Origin: Populus alba | Lineage: Eukaryota > Streptophyta > Magnoliopsida > Malpighiales > Salicaceae | Assembly: GCF_005239225.2 (NCBI RefSeq) | Contig: NC_133287.1 | Location: 8,599,493-8,663,492 of the forward strand | Length of the DNA: 64,000 nt | Direction of reading: 5' to 3' | Shown: in pieces, positions 10,973 through 23,190 of the stretch | How the letters are laid out: the number at the start of each line of letters is the position of its first letter | Numbering within the stretch: the stretch's first letter is position 1 | Program-made: the position numbers and the translations under genes | The notes under the pieces: generated by a model | Seen by the model: the letters and a program-made list of their open reading frames with translations, nothing else | What the model was told of the DNA's origin: nothing | Databases searched by the model: none

Positions 10973-11264
10973 TGTCAAAGAACCAATTCAACCAAAAAGC
11001 TTAAGCTATTAGGTGAGGCCCCAAGATATGATTTATATCATTCTCTAACATACCCCCTCAAGTGAAAGCCTTCTTTGAGCTTGAAACTTGCACAGATCCA
11101 CATTACCTTGTGTTTAATTTTATCAAATAAATGGAGATGGTGAGATTCGAACTCGTGACCGCTTGGTCATTAAAGCTTTGATATCATATCAAAGAACCAA
11201 TTCAACCCAAAAACTTAAACTGTTAGATAAAACCCTAATATATAATTTATATTATTTTCTAACA
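10973..11264 (-). mobile_element. TRIM element, copy B, with target-site duplication
   Basis: Terminal repeats 10973-11050 and 11187-11264 (78 bp each) enclose a 136 bp non-coding interior. The 5-bp sequence 'tattc' flanks both sides (10968-10972 and 11265-11269), the hallmark of LTR-retrotransposon integration. One terminal repeat has its outer TG changed to TA. The PBS-like site is TGATATCAAAGC, two changes from the plant consensus. Confidence 0.87.
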
Positions 11265-11344
11265 TATTCAATACTCACATATTCAACAGGACTTGGAAAT
11301 GAAAAAGACAGAGACATTAAGCGGGAAATTTCTAACATATGAGA

Positions 11345-11521
11345 ACCCATCACATGGATGCGTATAACGTGGAGGAGAACTGCTTGATTACCGACTGCAT
11401 AAGCTACCTTGTTGAAATTATTGGACTGATGCCCCACGAAAGGGAATTTCAAGAGATAAGATATCGACTTGACATGTCGACAATTCAAACTATTAATGCC
11501 TATTGATCTCCTTCGTGTCAT
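11345..11521 (-). pseudogene. Ty3/gypsy RNase H fragment
   Basis: The minus-strand frame ending near here encodes SISYLLKFPFVGHQSNNFNK followed by VAYAVGNQAVLLHVI. This resembles the RNase H segment of gypsy pol, where a K-P-F...H-K-S-G-x-x-N-x-V-A-D-A-L-S-R-R-A-x-L pattern is usual. The ADALSRR core is degraded. It is a short scrap without neighbouring pol domains. Confidence 0.5.
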
Positions 11522-12014
11522 TATGGTTGGAATTAAGAATGGATTCCTTTTGCAGTAAGTAGTGTTGTCAATACTTTAATAATTGAAAATGACAGAATTT
11601 CTGGTTATGAACTTGTCCATTTCTCACTAAAAAATATAATTGGGTAGCTTTATTGACTAAACACACATCTAATCTCTAATCTTGAGACGTTATAATTAAC
11701 CTCAAAGAGCCCGTTAAAGCTAGGAAAAGCCAGCTAGCTTCCACTTTTTCCATCAATTAGATATTGCATAGGTTCAATTATTAAAACCAATAAATCTATC
11801 AATTTCATTTCAGCTTGTCGAACGTGATTTCATTTCTTCCCTCGTACGAGATATCAATTTAAATATAATTTGTTTTTGAAATAGTTTTTGTGGTTGTAAT
11901 TTAAAAAAAATAAATTTTAAAAAGTATAATTAAGTGTGGTTAGTTGGATTTAAATACGTATTTAGTAAAAATTATTATTGAAGTTTATGTACAGTTAAAA
12001 ATATGTATAAAAAT
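11522..12014. other. Intergenic, no gene seen
   Basis: AT-rich sequence with no long frame and no RNA gene features that I can recognise. Confidence 0.5.
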
Positions 12015-14210
12015 TTTTATAGTTGTTTGATTGCGGTTGTTTTTCAAATTGATTTTTATTTGAAAATGCATTAAAATAATGTATTTTTATTTTTAAAAAT
12101 TATTTTTAATATCATCACATCAAAATGATCTAAAACACTGAAAAAAAAAATATTAATTTGAAGTAAATAAAATTAAAAATTATTAAATTTTAATTTACAA
12201 TTACTAAATACATTACTATGTTTTTTGCACCGCAAATACAAAAACAGGTGCAACACAACCGCATCCTTGATCTCAAATCCAATTCTTCTTCTTCTTTTTT
12301 CTTATGAATTGATACTGTAATTTCATCCATTTATTAATCAAGTCCTTCTATTTATATCTAATAGTAAAACTAACAAAAAAATATATCGTTTTAATTTACT
12401 GCGTAGACCTCAATTTGTTTCCTCTAAAAAATACAGATAGTTTGCTAAAAAAAATTTTATTAAAATCTCAATCAATAAAAGCAGCGGAAAAATACAATGC
12501 CAATTTCACAAAATCCAATCAATAAAATTTTTTTTATAGAGATATATAGTATATTTTAAAAAAGAAAAATACAATTCAATTTTCTAAACCTTGAACGAAA
12601 TATCATATCAAAAGGAAATTGATAGATCCTATATAAAATTCAAGGAGAAAATGAAATTAACCCAAAATTTATTTGATGGCTAGCATTTATCAACGTTTAA
12701 CAATAATAAAAAATTAAATACTATCAACATCACTCTCACAGATACCACTCATCTCGCTGAAAAAGTTAGAGCCAACTTTCAAATACTTGTGAGCCAGAAG
12801 CCCATTCCTTTTGATATTTCTTTGAAAGCATTTATTGTGAGGATGAGGAAACATTTTATTCAAATTCATAATTTTGTTTTAAAATGTCATTTTTGTCATT
12901 TTTTTTAGATTGAAATTTTTGCAATTTTATTATTCAACAATATGTTTATTGAGAATTGAGATTCATAATTTGTTTTAATTTACTTTATTTGAAGTTATTA
13001 TGGTCACATGAATCAGGTTATGGATTTAAAAAATTAACCCAGGTTGATTTGGGTTGATCAAATATGTTATCGTCTCAAAAGTTTTAGACTCATTGAGTCG
13101 ATTAAATCATATATGTTTAACTCTCTCTTTTTTTTGTGTTTTAAATTTAAATTGCATAATTTTAAATTAATTTCTCTTTAAATTTAAATTGAAATTATTA
13201 TTATTATATGTGTGTGTGTGTGTGTATATATATATTCAATTTTAAATGACATATTGAATTGCTACAAAACTAAAACATACCATTTAAATTTTTTTAAAAA
13301 AAAACCAACTATAATGGAATTGACAACCATGGAATTGACAACCATGTTAGGGGTATATATGCAATAACTTTCCAAATTCCAAAGATAAAAAAAGTCGATC
13401 GATCCTTTTCATGTGCTGTTATAATTAAAGTTGTGAATTTTGTTTTGATAAGTGTTTATTTTTTTTAATTGAAATGAAATGTTTTAGGTTCAGAGTGTTT
13501 CAGTGTTCATATATAAATATAAATAAATATATATATATATATATACAAATATAATTCAAATTCAAGATAAATTAATTATAAATTATGCAATACAAAACAA
13601 TGTAAAATAAATATAATTTCAAAATTTAAAATATTTCTAAATAGTCAAGATTAAATAAATTTTTAACGTAAAGTAATTCAACTTAAACAAAATATTAAAA
13701 TATTATGAAAGTAAAATGTTTTCACACAAATATTTTAAATATAAAGCTAGGTCAATATTATCAAGACTAATTGAATGTAAAGTATCCCTTATTTTCCTCA
13801 AATTCCTACAAAGTATAAACATGAAAAAAAAAACATGAGTACACACCATATATATTAGTGATAAATCTAATTTTAAAAAATTAATATCATTGTTAATGAA
13901 AATAATAATAATAATTTTTATTATTTTTATTATTATTGAAAATAATAATGAAAAATAGCTTTTTATACGTGGGTGATTTAATTAATTAAATTGAATTAAA
14001 TTTAATTTGATTTAATGGTTTTTCAAGATTAAAATGAAATATATAGAATGAAATCCAATGTTTTGATTAAAATTTAGTCGATAAATCTAAAATAAATCAA
14101 GATATAAAATAAAATGAAAATTATTTTATTTTATGAATTAATATAAAATGTTTCCGTCATTTTAAATAAAATGGAATGGAATTGAAAACGTTGCTTTTAG
14201 CTTTTTCTCA

Positions 14211-14339
14211 CGCCATTGGCCCTGCATGACCAACCAAGAGCTACTCCATACCCTCCGCTAGAAATTCAACCATTAAAAACCTTCAACTAGTCTTCCATCT
14301 TCTTATTTTCACTCTTTTCCTTCTTCTATCTCTGTAAAC
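14211..14339 (+). promoter_or_regulatory. Probable promoter/leader of CXE copy 1
   Basis: A stretch of about 130 bp before the ATG is almost identical between the two CXE copies. It contains a reversed CCAAT box (ATTGG at about 14214) and an AT-rich ATTAAAAACC at about 14272 that may serve as a TATA element. Then comes a pyrimidine-rich leader. The transcription start is not visible. Confidence 0.4.
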
Positions 14340-15368
14340 ATGAGCAGCGGAAGACCCCAACCGGCAAAACTAGCCATCCCATGGAGGACACGACTGGTCA
14401 TTACAATGATCTCAGCGGCAACAGATCTGTCACGTCGTTCAAACGGCACCGTAAACAGACGTTTGCTTAATCTCCTTGACTTCAAGTCCTCTCCTTCCCC
14501 TAACAAACCCATTAACTCCATCATCTCTTCTGATATCACCGTGGACCCCACCCGCAACCTCTGGTTCCGCCTCTACACCCCGGGCAATAGCGGGGTTGAC
14601 GGTAGGGCCACTGCCTCTTTGCCTGTTGTGGTTTTTTTTCATGGAGGTGGATTTTCTTTCCTAAGTGCCGCATCAAGTTTGTACGACGTCGTTTGTCGCA
14701 GGTTTGCACGTAAATTTCCTGCTATTGTTCTTTCAGTTAATTACCGCCTTACGCCTGAACATCGATTTCCCTGTCAATACGATGACGGTTTAGACGTGCT
14801 TCGGTTCCTAAACAACGACGATCGAGCCAGTGGGTTACTGCCACCTAATGCAGACTTGTCCAAGTGTTTTCTGGTTGGAGATAGCGCCGGGGCAAATTTG
14901 GCCCATCATGTTGCGGTTCGGGCTTGTCGGGCTGCGTTTCAGAAGGTTAAGGTAATTGGATTGGTTTCTATGCAGCCGTATTTTGGCGGGCAAGAGAGGA
15001 CCGAGTCGGAACTCCGACTGGTTGGATACCCGTTCGTGACGGTGGAACGAACCGATTGGTGCTGGAGAGTGTTTTTGCCAGATGGATCGGATCGGGATCA
15101 CTATGCAGTGAATGTGAGCGGACCGAATGCTGAGAACATCTCGGATTTGGATTTTCCGGATACAATGGTGATTGTTGGTGGGTTCGACCCGTTAAAAGAT
15201 TGGCAAAGGAGGTATTATGAGTGGTTACAGAGATCCGGGAAAGAGGCTACCTTAATTGAGTATCCAAATATGTTTCACGGCTTTTATCTCTTCCCGAAGC
15301 TGCCCGAGGCTTTACAATTATTCTCGAAGGTCAAAGAATTTGTTGCCATGAGACTGTCTAGGCTATAA
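14340..15368 (+). CDS. CXE18: Carboxylesterase, CXE18-like (copy 1)
   Basis: A single-exon 342-residue protein of the plant alpha/beta-hydrolase-3 carboxylesterase family (relatives of the GID1 gibberellin receptor and hormone-sensitive lipase). It carries the oxyanion-hole motif HGGG (101-104), the nucleophile elbow GDSAG with Ser182, Asp283 in GGFDPLKDW and His313 in NMFHGFY, so the full catalytic triad is present. The start and domain order match Arabidopsis CXE18, and length is normal for the family. GID1 differs by replacing the catalytic His, so this should be an active esterase acting on small esters in the cytosol; the natural substrate is unknown. The second copy lies 6.3 kb downstream with about 30 amino-acid differences (roughly 91% identity by eye). 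Confidence 0.93.
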   Translation: MSSGRPQPAKLAIPWRTRLVITMISAATDLSRRSNGTVNRRLLNLLDFKSSPSPNKPINSIISSDITVDPTRNLWFRLYTPGNSGVDGRATASLPVVVFFHGGGFSFLSAASSLYDVVCRRFARKFPAIVLSVNYRLTPEHRFPCQYDDGLDVLRFLNNDDRASGLLPPNADLSKCFLVGDSAGANLAHHVAVRACRAAFQKVKVIGLVSMQPYFGGQERTESELRLVGYPFVTVERTDWCWRVFLPDGSDRDHYAVNVSGPNAENISDLDFPDTMVIVGGFDPLKDWQRRYYEWLQRSGKEATLIEYPNMFHGFYLFPKLPEALQLFSKVKEFVAMRLSRL

Positions 15369-16793
15369 GCAAAACAATCGGACGCCCGCCCTCCATGAAT
15401 CGAAAGCACTGCATTCTTAGTTTTTGGGGTCACCGGGCTGATGCATCGTGAGGTGCTAAAATGCCCAGGAATTCCATCATTATCCACAGTTACCGCGGGT
15501 TCATAAGGGACTGTCGTGGATTTTTATGTTGAGATTTTTTGTTTTAAAGTAATAGCAAGTTGTCGTTTGGATTTTAGAAAAAGGGCAAAATATCGCATGT
15601 CTGCGATAGCTACCTCTTGTGTCCAAAGAGGGCAGGCTTTCACTGTGCCAACGTTTTTTTTTTTTTTCAGAAATAATTACTAAAATAATCTTTTAAAAAA
15701 ATTCTATTTGGCTCAGGGACTATTTGGATTTCTCTTTTTTTTTTTCATGTTAATTATTTAAATATCTCCAAAAAATTAACTCTCTATGCTATAGATTTTA
15801 AGTCATTTTAAGTTTCTTTATTACTTTTTTTTTTCCTTTATGTATGTTTAAGGATGATTTGGTATCGTAATATATATAAATTAATATTATTAAATTGCAA
15901 AAGTTGCTAGCATCACCCACACAACATTAAATACCACCGTTAAAGACGGTGTTTGATGCACCTCATTACTCTATAGTGATTTTTAAATATTTTTTTCATT
16001 GTTTTTTTTTTTTAATTTCATTATTTTATAGTTTGATTTATGAGGTTAGATGATCATTATTTTTTTTAATTTCTTTTTCTACTATGTTAAGTTGTTTTTT
16101 TTTAAAAAAAAAAAAATTGCTCTTTAAAATACAATAATAACACTTTAGCATTGTTTTTATTTTTTTATTATAAAGAATTTAGCTTGGCCCGCAGTGAAGC
16201 ATGGGATATCAATCTAGTTATATCTATTTATAGAAAAGATCTTATTATGTAATGAATGAGAATCTCATGTTTTGAATAAGGGAATCTCATAAGTGAATTT
16301 TATAAATTCATTTGTTAATGTTTTTTATAAGTCGATTTTATAAGATTACATGCAAGGAAGGGATGGATTGTAGGTGATATAACATCTTCGAGATCCGAAA
16401 TTCTTCTTAAAACCTATATAGCATTAGGTCAAAAATCTCTAATGGCACCCCGCCCAAATTACAGACAAATTCACTTTTATTTACTTAGTAATTCCAATAT
16501 CAACCAACTGGCAAGAATTTTAAACCCCAAACACTTTTAAATAAAATGCATAACCTACAACTATATATATATAACACGAAGAGGACTTAGTGATTTATTG
16601 TGAGATTTGAGAGGAATTATTGAGGATTTTAATATATATATTAATTCCTCTTTTTTTGATCCCTAGAGTTTTTTTTTTCATTTTGGTCCATTTTTTTTTA
16701 TATGGTCTTTTAACATTGTATTGATTTGAGATTAGTCTTAATAATTTATTTTTTATATTTGCATATGAGGATCTTGCATTGTCAGGGAAATGT
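15369..16793. other. 3' flank of CXE copy 1, no gene
   Basis: Downstream sequence shared with unit 2, with T-rich runs and AT-rich DNA. Frames here (such as 16595-16834 minus) are AT-driven and have no family features. Confidence 0.5.
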
Positions 16794-17164
16794 TTTTTCA
16801 TGAACGAACTAAGCACATTGAGATCGATTGTCATCTAACTTTTCATCATCTCAAGCACGACACAATTACTTTGCCCTTCGTTCCTTCTTCTTCGCAGATT
16901 ATAGATTTCTTTACCAAGTCATATTCTATTTCCTGCTTTTATTTTCTGGTTGACAAACTATTGATGCTTATAGTTGCCGCATCGTGAGTTTGATGGAAGA
17001 TATTAAAAAATCTAAGATCATTTTGTTTTATTGTTTATTAAAGATGGAATAATCTTTAGATTTTCTTTTCAGTTTTCTTTGTTTAGCTTGTATATAATCT
17101 CTTTCTATTTCATGTTAAACATATTCCTTTTGATAATTTTGATTGTATCAATGTCAATAAAAGT
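16794..17164. other. Spacer between the duplicated CXE segments
   Basis: About 370 bp not shared with the end of unit 2. Nothing recognisable; the 65-codon frame at 16790-16987 has no family features. Confidence 0.4.
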
Positions 17165-19802
17165 TTTTTTAGTTGTGTGATTGCGATTGCTTTTTAAATC
17201 GATTTTTTTTTTGGAAATGCATTAAAATAATGTATTTTTATTTTTTTTAAAATTATTTTTGATATCAACACATCAAAATGATCTAAAACACTAAAAAAAT
17301 ATTAATTTGAAGCAAATAAAATTAAGAATTATTAAATTTTTACAATTATCAAATACATTACTGTGTTTTTTGCACCGCAAACATAAAAAACAGGTGCAGC
17401 ACAACCGGACCCTTGATCTCAACTCCAATTCTTCTTCTTCTTTTTTCTTATGAATTGATTCTATTATTTCATCCATTTATTAATCAAGTCCTTCTATTTA
17501 AATCTAATAGTAAAACTAACAAAAAAAATATCGTTTTAATTTATTGCGTAGACCTCAATTTGTTTCCTCTAAAAAATACAGATAGTTTGCTAAAAACAAA
17601 ATTTATTAAAAATCTCAATCAATAAAAGCAGCGGAAAGATACAATGCCAATTTCACAAAATCCAATCAATATTTTTTTTTATATAGAGATATATGGTATA
17701 TTTTAAAAAATAAAAAAAATTCAATTTTCTAAACCTTGAACGAAATATCATATCAAAAGGAAATTGATAGATCCTATATAAAATTCAAGGAGAAAATGAA
17801 ATTAAACCAAAATTTATTTGATGGCTAGCATTTATCAACATTTAACAATAATAAAAAATTAAATACTTGAAACAGATTTATCAACATCACTCTCACAGAT
17901 ACCACTCATCTCGCTGAAAAAGTTAGAGCCAGCTTTCAACTACTTGTGAGCCAGAAGCCCATCCCTTTTGATATTTCTTTGGAACCATTTATTGTGAGGA
18001 TGAGGAAACTTTTACCCCATAATACACACACACACACAAATCACGAGCTATGTATAAAATATTTTTAGACTAAAATACTCTTAATATTTTATAAATTACA
18101 ATAGGAATTTTAATATCTATATTTTTTTATCATATAATGTTAATTATTAGTAGTTGCATTAATTTTTCTTTTCGTGTAATTAAAAAAAAAATTCAGCATA
18201 TTAACATTAGTCAGTTTTTTTCCTAAACGACAACATTTTACCAATTGTGTTATTTTATAATTTTTCTTTATTTATGCTAATTACTTTTTTTTTTTTAAAT
18301 ATGCTAAATTTCATAAAAGTCAAAATTTGCAGGATGGCTGGGAGACGGGAGAAAGATACCCAAGGGTCATGCCATTAACTTTATTTTTAATTCAAGGTTC
18401 TTATAATTAGTGATGGCACTTAAATCGTTACATTTGAATTTGATGGGTTTTTTTATATTATTTTATTAAATATAGAAGTTTATTTTTAATTGATACAAGA
18501 AATTTTATAATACTTAAATTATAATTAATAACATTCATGCTATAGGAGAAAGAAAAAAAACAAGAAAAAAATTTAAAAGATAATTTTTTAAGATGTAAAA
18601 TTATTTTTAATGAGAAAGAAATTATTTCTCCTCTTTTTATATTTATCTTTTTACCGTAATTATTGCTATTATAGCTTGACCATTATAAAGATTTTCCAAC
18701 ATTATGCCATGAAACAATGACTAAATATAGTAGAAAATGGTAAATTAGAAAGCCAATCCATGTAGGTTAAAGGGTGTCCATTCCGTTTCATTTCGTTTGT
18801 GATGGTCAATATATCTCATTCCGGTTTAAAAAACAAAACAAATCGAAACATATTTTATTTCGCTCTCTCGATCCGTTCTGTAAATTCCATCCAAATTGGC
18901 CAAAACATTATGGTTATGTTCTAGTTGTTTTGTTTAGGTCAAATAATATTTTTTTAAAAATATTATTTAGTTTTAGGGTATCAATTATATCTTTTAATTC
19001 AATTATTAGATTAGACTGATATTTTACAAAGAGTCTTCAAACATGTAATTATATCTCAAGTTAAAAGTTTAGGGCAATAGGAAGTTAGATTTTAGAAAAG
19101 TTTTGCAAGACTGTCATTGTTATTTTTGTAATTTTATTCAAATTTATAATTTTGTTTTAAAATGTCATTTTTGTCATTTTTTTTATGTTGAAATTTTTGC
19201 AATTTTATTATTCAACAATAGGTTTATTAAGAATTGAGCTTCATAACTTGTTTTGATTTATTTTATTTGGGGTTATTATGTTCTCGTGAATTAGGTTATA
19301 AATTTAGAAAATTAACCCAGGTTGATTCGGGTTAATTAAATATGTTGTCGTCTCAAAAAGTTTCTTAAAAAAATGTCAAAATTTTTAGACTCATTGAGTC
19401 GATTAAATCATATATGTTTAACTTTCATTTTATTTATTTATTTGTGTTTTAAATTTAAATTGCATAATTTTAAATTAATTTATCTTTAAATTTAAATTTA
19501 AATTATATATATATATATATATATATTCAACTTTAAATGAAATATTGAATTGCTACAAAATAAAACATACCGTTTAAATTAAAAAAAAAAAAACACCAAC
19601 TACAATGGAATTGACAACCATGTTAGGGGTATATATGCAATAACTTTCCAAATTCCAAAGATAAAAAAAAGTCAATCAATCCTTTTCATATGTTGTTATA
19701 ATTAAGGTCGTGAATTTCGTTTTGATAAGTATTTTATTTTTTCAATTAAAATGAAATGTTTTAGTTTCAGAGTGTTTTAGTGTAGCGTTTCAAGGTTGTA
19801 CT

Positions 19803-19842
<40 letters not shown>

Positions 19843-22800
19843 CAAATATAATTCAAATTAATTATAAATTATGCAATACAAAAACAATGTAAAATAAATA
19901 TAATTTCAAAATTTAAAATATTTCTAAATAGTCAAAATTAAATAAATTTTTAACGTAAAGTAATTCAACTTAAACAAAATATTAAAATATTATGAAATAA
20001 CACAAATATTTTAAATATAAAGTTAGATCAATGTTATCAAGGCTAATTGAATCTAAAGCATTCCTTATTTTCCTCAAATTCCTATAAAGTATAAACATGA
20101 AAAAAAAAAAAACATGAATATACACCATATATATTAGTGATAAATCTAATTTTAAAAAATTAATATCATTGTTAATAAAAATAGTAATAATAATTTTTAA
20201 TAATATTATTATTAATATCATTGTTATTGAAAATAATAATGAAAAATAGCTTTCTATACTTGAATGATTTAATTAATTAAATTGAACAAAATTTAATTTG
20301 ATTTAATGATTTTTCAAAACTGGAATGAAATATATAAAATGAAATCGAATATTTCGGTCAAAATTTAGTTGATAAATAAAATCTAAAATGAACCAAGATA
20401 TAAAATAAAATGAAAATTATTTTATTTGATGAATTAATATAAAATGTTTCCGTCATTTTAAATAAAATGGAATGGAATTGAAAACCTTGCTTTTAGCTTT
20501 TCTCACGCCATTGGCCCTACATGACCAACCAAGAGCTACTCCATACCCTCCGCTAGAAATTCAGCCATTAAAAACCTTCAACTAGTTTTCCATCTTCTTA
20601 TTTTCACTCTTTTCCTTCTTCTATCTTTGTAAACATGAGCAGCGAAAAACCACAACCGGCAAAACTAGCCATCCCATGGAGGACACGACTGGTCCTTACA
20701 ATGATCTCAGCGGCAACAGATCTGTCACGTCGTTCAAACGGCACCATAAACAGACGTTTGCTTAATCTCCTTGACTTCAAGTCCTCTCCTTCCCCTAACA
20801 AACCCATTCACTCCATCATCTCTTCAGATATCACCGTGAACCCCACCCGCAACCTCTGGTTCCGCCTCTACACCCCGGAAAATAGCGGGGTTGACGGTAG
20901 CGACACTGCCTCTTTGCCTGTTGTGGTATTTTTTCATGGAGGTGGATTTTCTTTCCTAAGTGCCGCATCAAGTTCGTACGACGTCGTTTGTCGCAGGTTT
21001 GCACGTAAATTTCCTGCTATTGTTCTTTCAGTTAACTACCGCCTTACGCCTGAACATCGATTTCCCTGTCAATACGATGACGGTTTAGACGTGCTTCAGT
21101 TCCTCGACAACGATCGAGTTCGAGCCAATAGGTTACTGCCACCTAATGCAGACTTGTCCAAGTGTTTTCTGGTTGGAGATAGTGCCGGGGCAAATTTGGC
21201 CCATCATGTTGCGGTTCGGGCTTGTCGGGCTGGGTTTCAGAATGTTAAGGTAATTGGATTGGTTTCTATTCAGCCGTATTTTGGCGGGCAAGAGAGGACC
21301 AAGTCGGAACTGCAACTGGTTGGATACCCGTTCGTGACGGTGGAACGAACCGATTGGTGCTGGAGAGTGTTTTTGCCAGATGGATCGGATCGGGATCACT
21401 ATGCAGTGAATGTAAGCGGACCGAATGCTGAGAACATCTCGGATTTGGATTTTCCGGATACAATGGTGATTGTTGGTGGGTTCGACCCGTTACAAGATTG
21501 GCAAAGGAGGTATTATGAGTGGTTAAAGAGATCCGGGAAAGAGGCTACCTTAATTGAGTATCCAAATATGTTTCACGCCTTTTATATCTTCCCGGAGCTG
21601 CCGGAGGCTTCACAATTATTCTCGGAGGTCAAAGAATTTGTTGCCAAGAGACTGTCTAAGCTATAAGCAAACCAATCGGACGTCCGCCCTCCATGAATCG
21701 AAAGCACTGCATTCTTAGTTTTTGGGGTCACCGGGCTGATGCATCGTGAGGTGCTAAAATGCCCAGGAATTCCATCATTATGCACAGTTACCGCGGGTTC
21801 ATATGGGACTGTCGTGGATTTTATGTTGAGATTTTTTGTTTTAAAGTAATAGCAAGTTGTCGTTTGGATTTTAGAAAAAGGGCAAAATATCACATGTCTG
21901 CGATAGCCAGCTCCTAGCTCTGTTCTACCTCTTGTATCTTTCGGGGACAGCTTGCCCAACCTGGGGAAAAAGTAGATAATACCAATGTCAATATAACACT
22001 TTTATTATTTTATTACTCTATAATAAAAGAGGGCAGGCTTTCACTGTGCCAATTTTTTTTTTTTCAGAATAATTACTAAATTCTTTAAAAAAATTCTATT
22101 TGGCTCATGGACTATTTGGATTTTTTTTTTCCATGTTAATTATTTAAATATCTCCAAAAAATTAACTCTCTTTGCTATAGATTTTAAGTCATTTTAAGTT
22201 TTTTTATTACTTTTTTTTTCCTTGATGTATGGTTAAGGATGATTTGGTATCCTAATATATATAAATTAATATTATTAAATTGCAAAAGTTGCTAGCATCG
22301 CACACATAGTGTTGAATACCATTGCTCAAGGCCGCGTTTGATGCACCTCATTATTCTATAGTGATTTTTTAATATTTTTTTTATTGATGTTTTTTTTAAT
22401 TTTATTATTCTATAGTTTGATTTATGAGGTTAGATAATCATTATTTTTTTTAATTTCTTTTTCTACTATGTTAAGCTGTTTTTTTTTTATTATTATTAAA
22501 TTTTGATGTTTAAAATACAATAATAACACTTTAGCATTGTTTTTATTTTTTCATTATAAAGAAATTAGCTTGGCCGCAGTGAAGCATGGGATATCAATCT
22601 AGTTATATCTATTTATAGAAAAGATCTTATCATGTAATGAATGAGAATCTCATGTTTTGAATAAGAGAATCTCATAAGTGAATTTTATAAATTCATTTGT
22701 TAATGTTTTTTATAAGTCGATTTTATAAGATTACATGCAAGGAAGGGATGGATTGTAGGTGATATAACATCTTCGAGATCCGAAATTCTTCTTAAAACCT

Positions 22801-23190
22801 ATATAGTATTAGGTCAAAAATCTCTAATGGCACCCCGCCCAAATCACAGACAAATTCACTTTTATTTACTTAGTAATTCTAATATCAACCAACTGGCAAG
22901 AATTTTAAACCCCAAACACTTTTAAATAAAATACATAACCTACAATTATACACACACATACACACTAAGAGGACTTAGTGATTTATTGTGAGATTTGAGA
23001 GGAATTATTGAGGATTTTAATATATATTAATTCCTCTTTTTTTGATCCCTAGAGTTTTTTTTTTTTTCATTTTGGTCCATTATTTTTTTATATATGGTCT
23101 TTTAACATTGTATTGATTTGAGATTAGTCTTAATAATTTATTTTTTATATTTTCATATGAGGATCTTGCATTGTCAGAGAAATGTTTCGT
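17165..23190. repeat. Segmental duplication around CXE, unit 2
   Basis: About 6.0 kb matching unit 1. It includes about 1.1 kb (about 18010-19135) absent from unit 1. In unit 1 the join lies at short TTTTA-type homology, which suggests a deletion there, but insertion here is not excluded. Microsatellites are (AT)n at about 19504-19528 and a longer (AT)n at about 19805-19838, at positions where unit 1 has shorter or different repeats. Both units start inside an AT-rich MITE-like sequence. Confidence 0.9.
20635..21666 (+). CDS. CXE18: Carboxylesterase, CXE18-like (copy 2)
   Basis: A single-exon 343-residue paralogue of the gene at 14340. HGGG (101-104), GDSAG (Ser183), GGFDPLQDW (Asp284) and NMFHAFY (His314) are all intact, so it should be catalytically competent. 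Differences from copy 1 cluster around residues 155-167, where [12 protein letters not shown] becomes [13 protein letters not shown] with one extra residue. This lies in the cap/lid side of the fold by analogy with the family and could alter substrate choice. C-terminal changes ([13 protein letters not shown]) make copy 2 look closer to what I recall of the family than copy 1. Upstream sequence is nearly the same as for copy 1, so the two may share regulation. Confidence 0.93.
   Translation: MSSEKPQPAKLAIPWRTRLVLTMISAATDLSRRSNGTINRRLLNLLDFKSSPSPNKPIHSIISSDITVNPTRNLWFRLYTPENSGVDGSDTASLPVVVFFHGGGFSFLSAASSSYDVVCRRFARKFPAIVLSVNYRLTPEHRFPCQYDDGLDVLQFLDNDRVRANRLLPPNADLSKCFLVGDSAGANLAHHVAVRACRAGFQNVKVIGLVSIQPYFGGQERTKSELQLVGYPFVTVERTDWCWRVFLPDGSDRDHYAVNVSGPNAENISDLDFPDTMVIVGGFDPLQDWQRRYYEWLKRSGKEATLIEYPNMFHAFYIFPELPEASQLFSEVKEFVAKRLSKL

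Larger units (their letters stand above)
9670..11345. repeat. Direct duplication block, copy B
   Basis: Matches copy A (about 6711-8300) at high identity by eye. It carries the more complete TRIM with both target-site duplications, and extra DNA at about 10285-10345 that copy A lacks. A plus-strand frame of 60 codons at 9683-9865 lies in the shared segment and has no family features. Confidence 0.85.
12015..16793. repeat. Segmental duplication around CXE, unit 1
   Basis: About 4.8 kb repeated in direct orientation at about 17165-23190. Matching marks in order are a MITE-like start (12015 vs 17165), 'gcagcggaaa' and 'accactcatctcgctgaaaa' blocks, 'atgttaggggtatatatgc', the carboxylesterase gene, and 'ggatcttgcattgtcag' at the end. 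Compared with unit 2 it lacks about 1.1 kb just after 'ggatgaggaaac' (near 12850) and about 0.1 kb downstream of the gene. It contains (TG)n/(TA)n microsatellites at about 13208-13235 and 13528-13545. Confidence 0.9.

Noticed and set aside
14309..15487. Antisense frames over the carboxylesterase genes
   Set aside because: Shadows of a strongly codon-biased gene; the plus-strand frame has the whole catalytic motif set.
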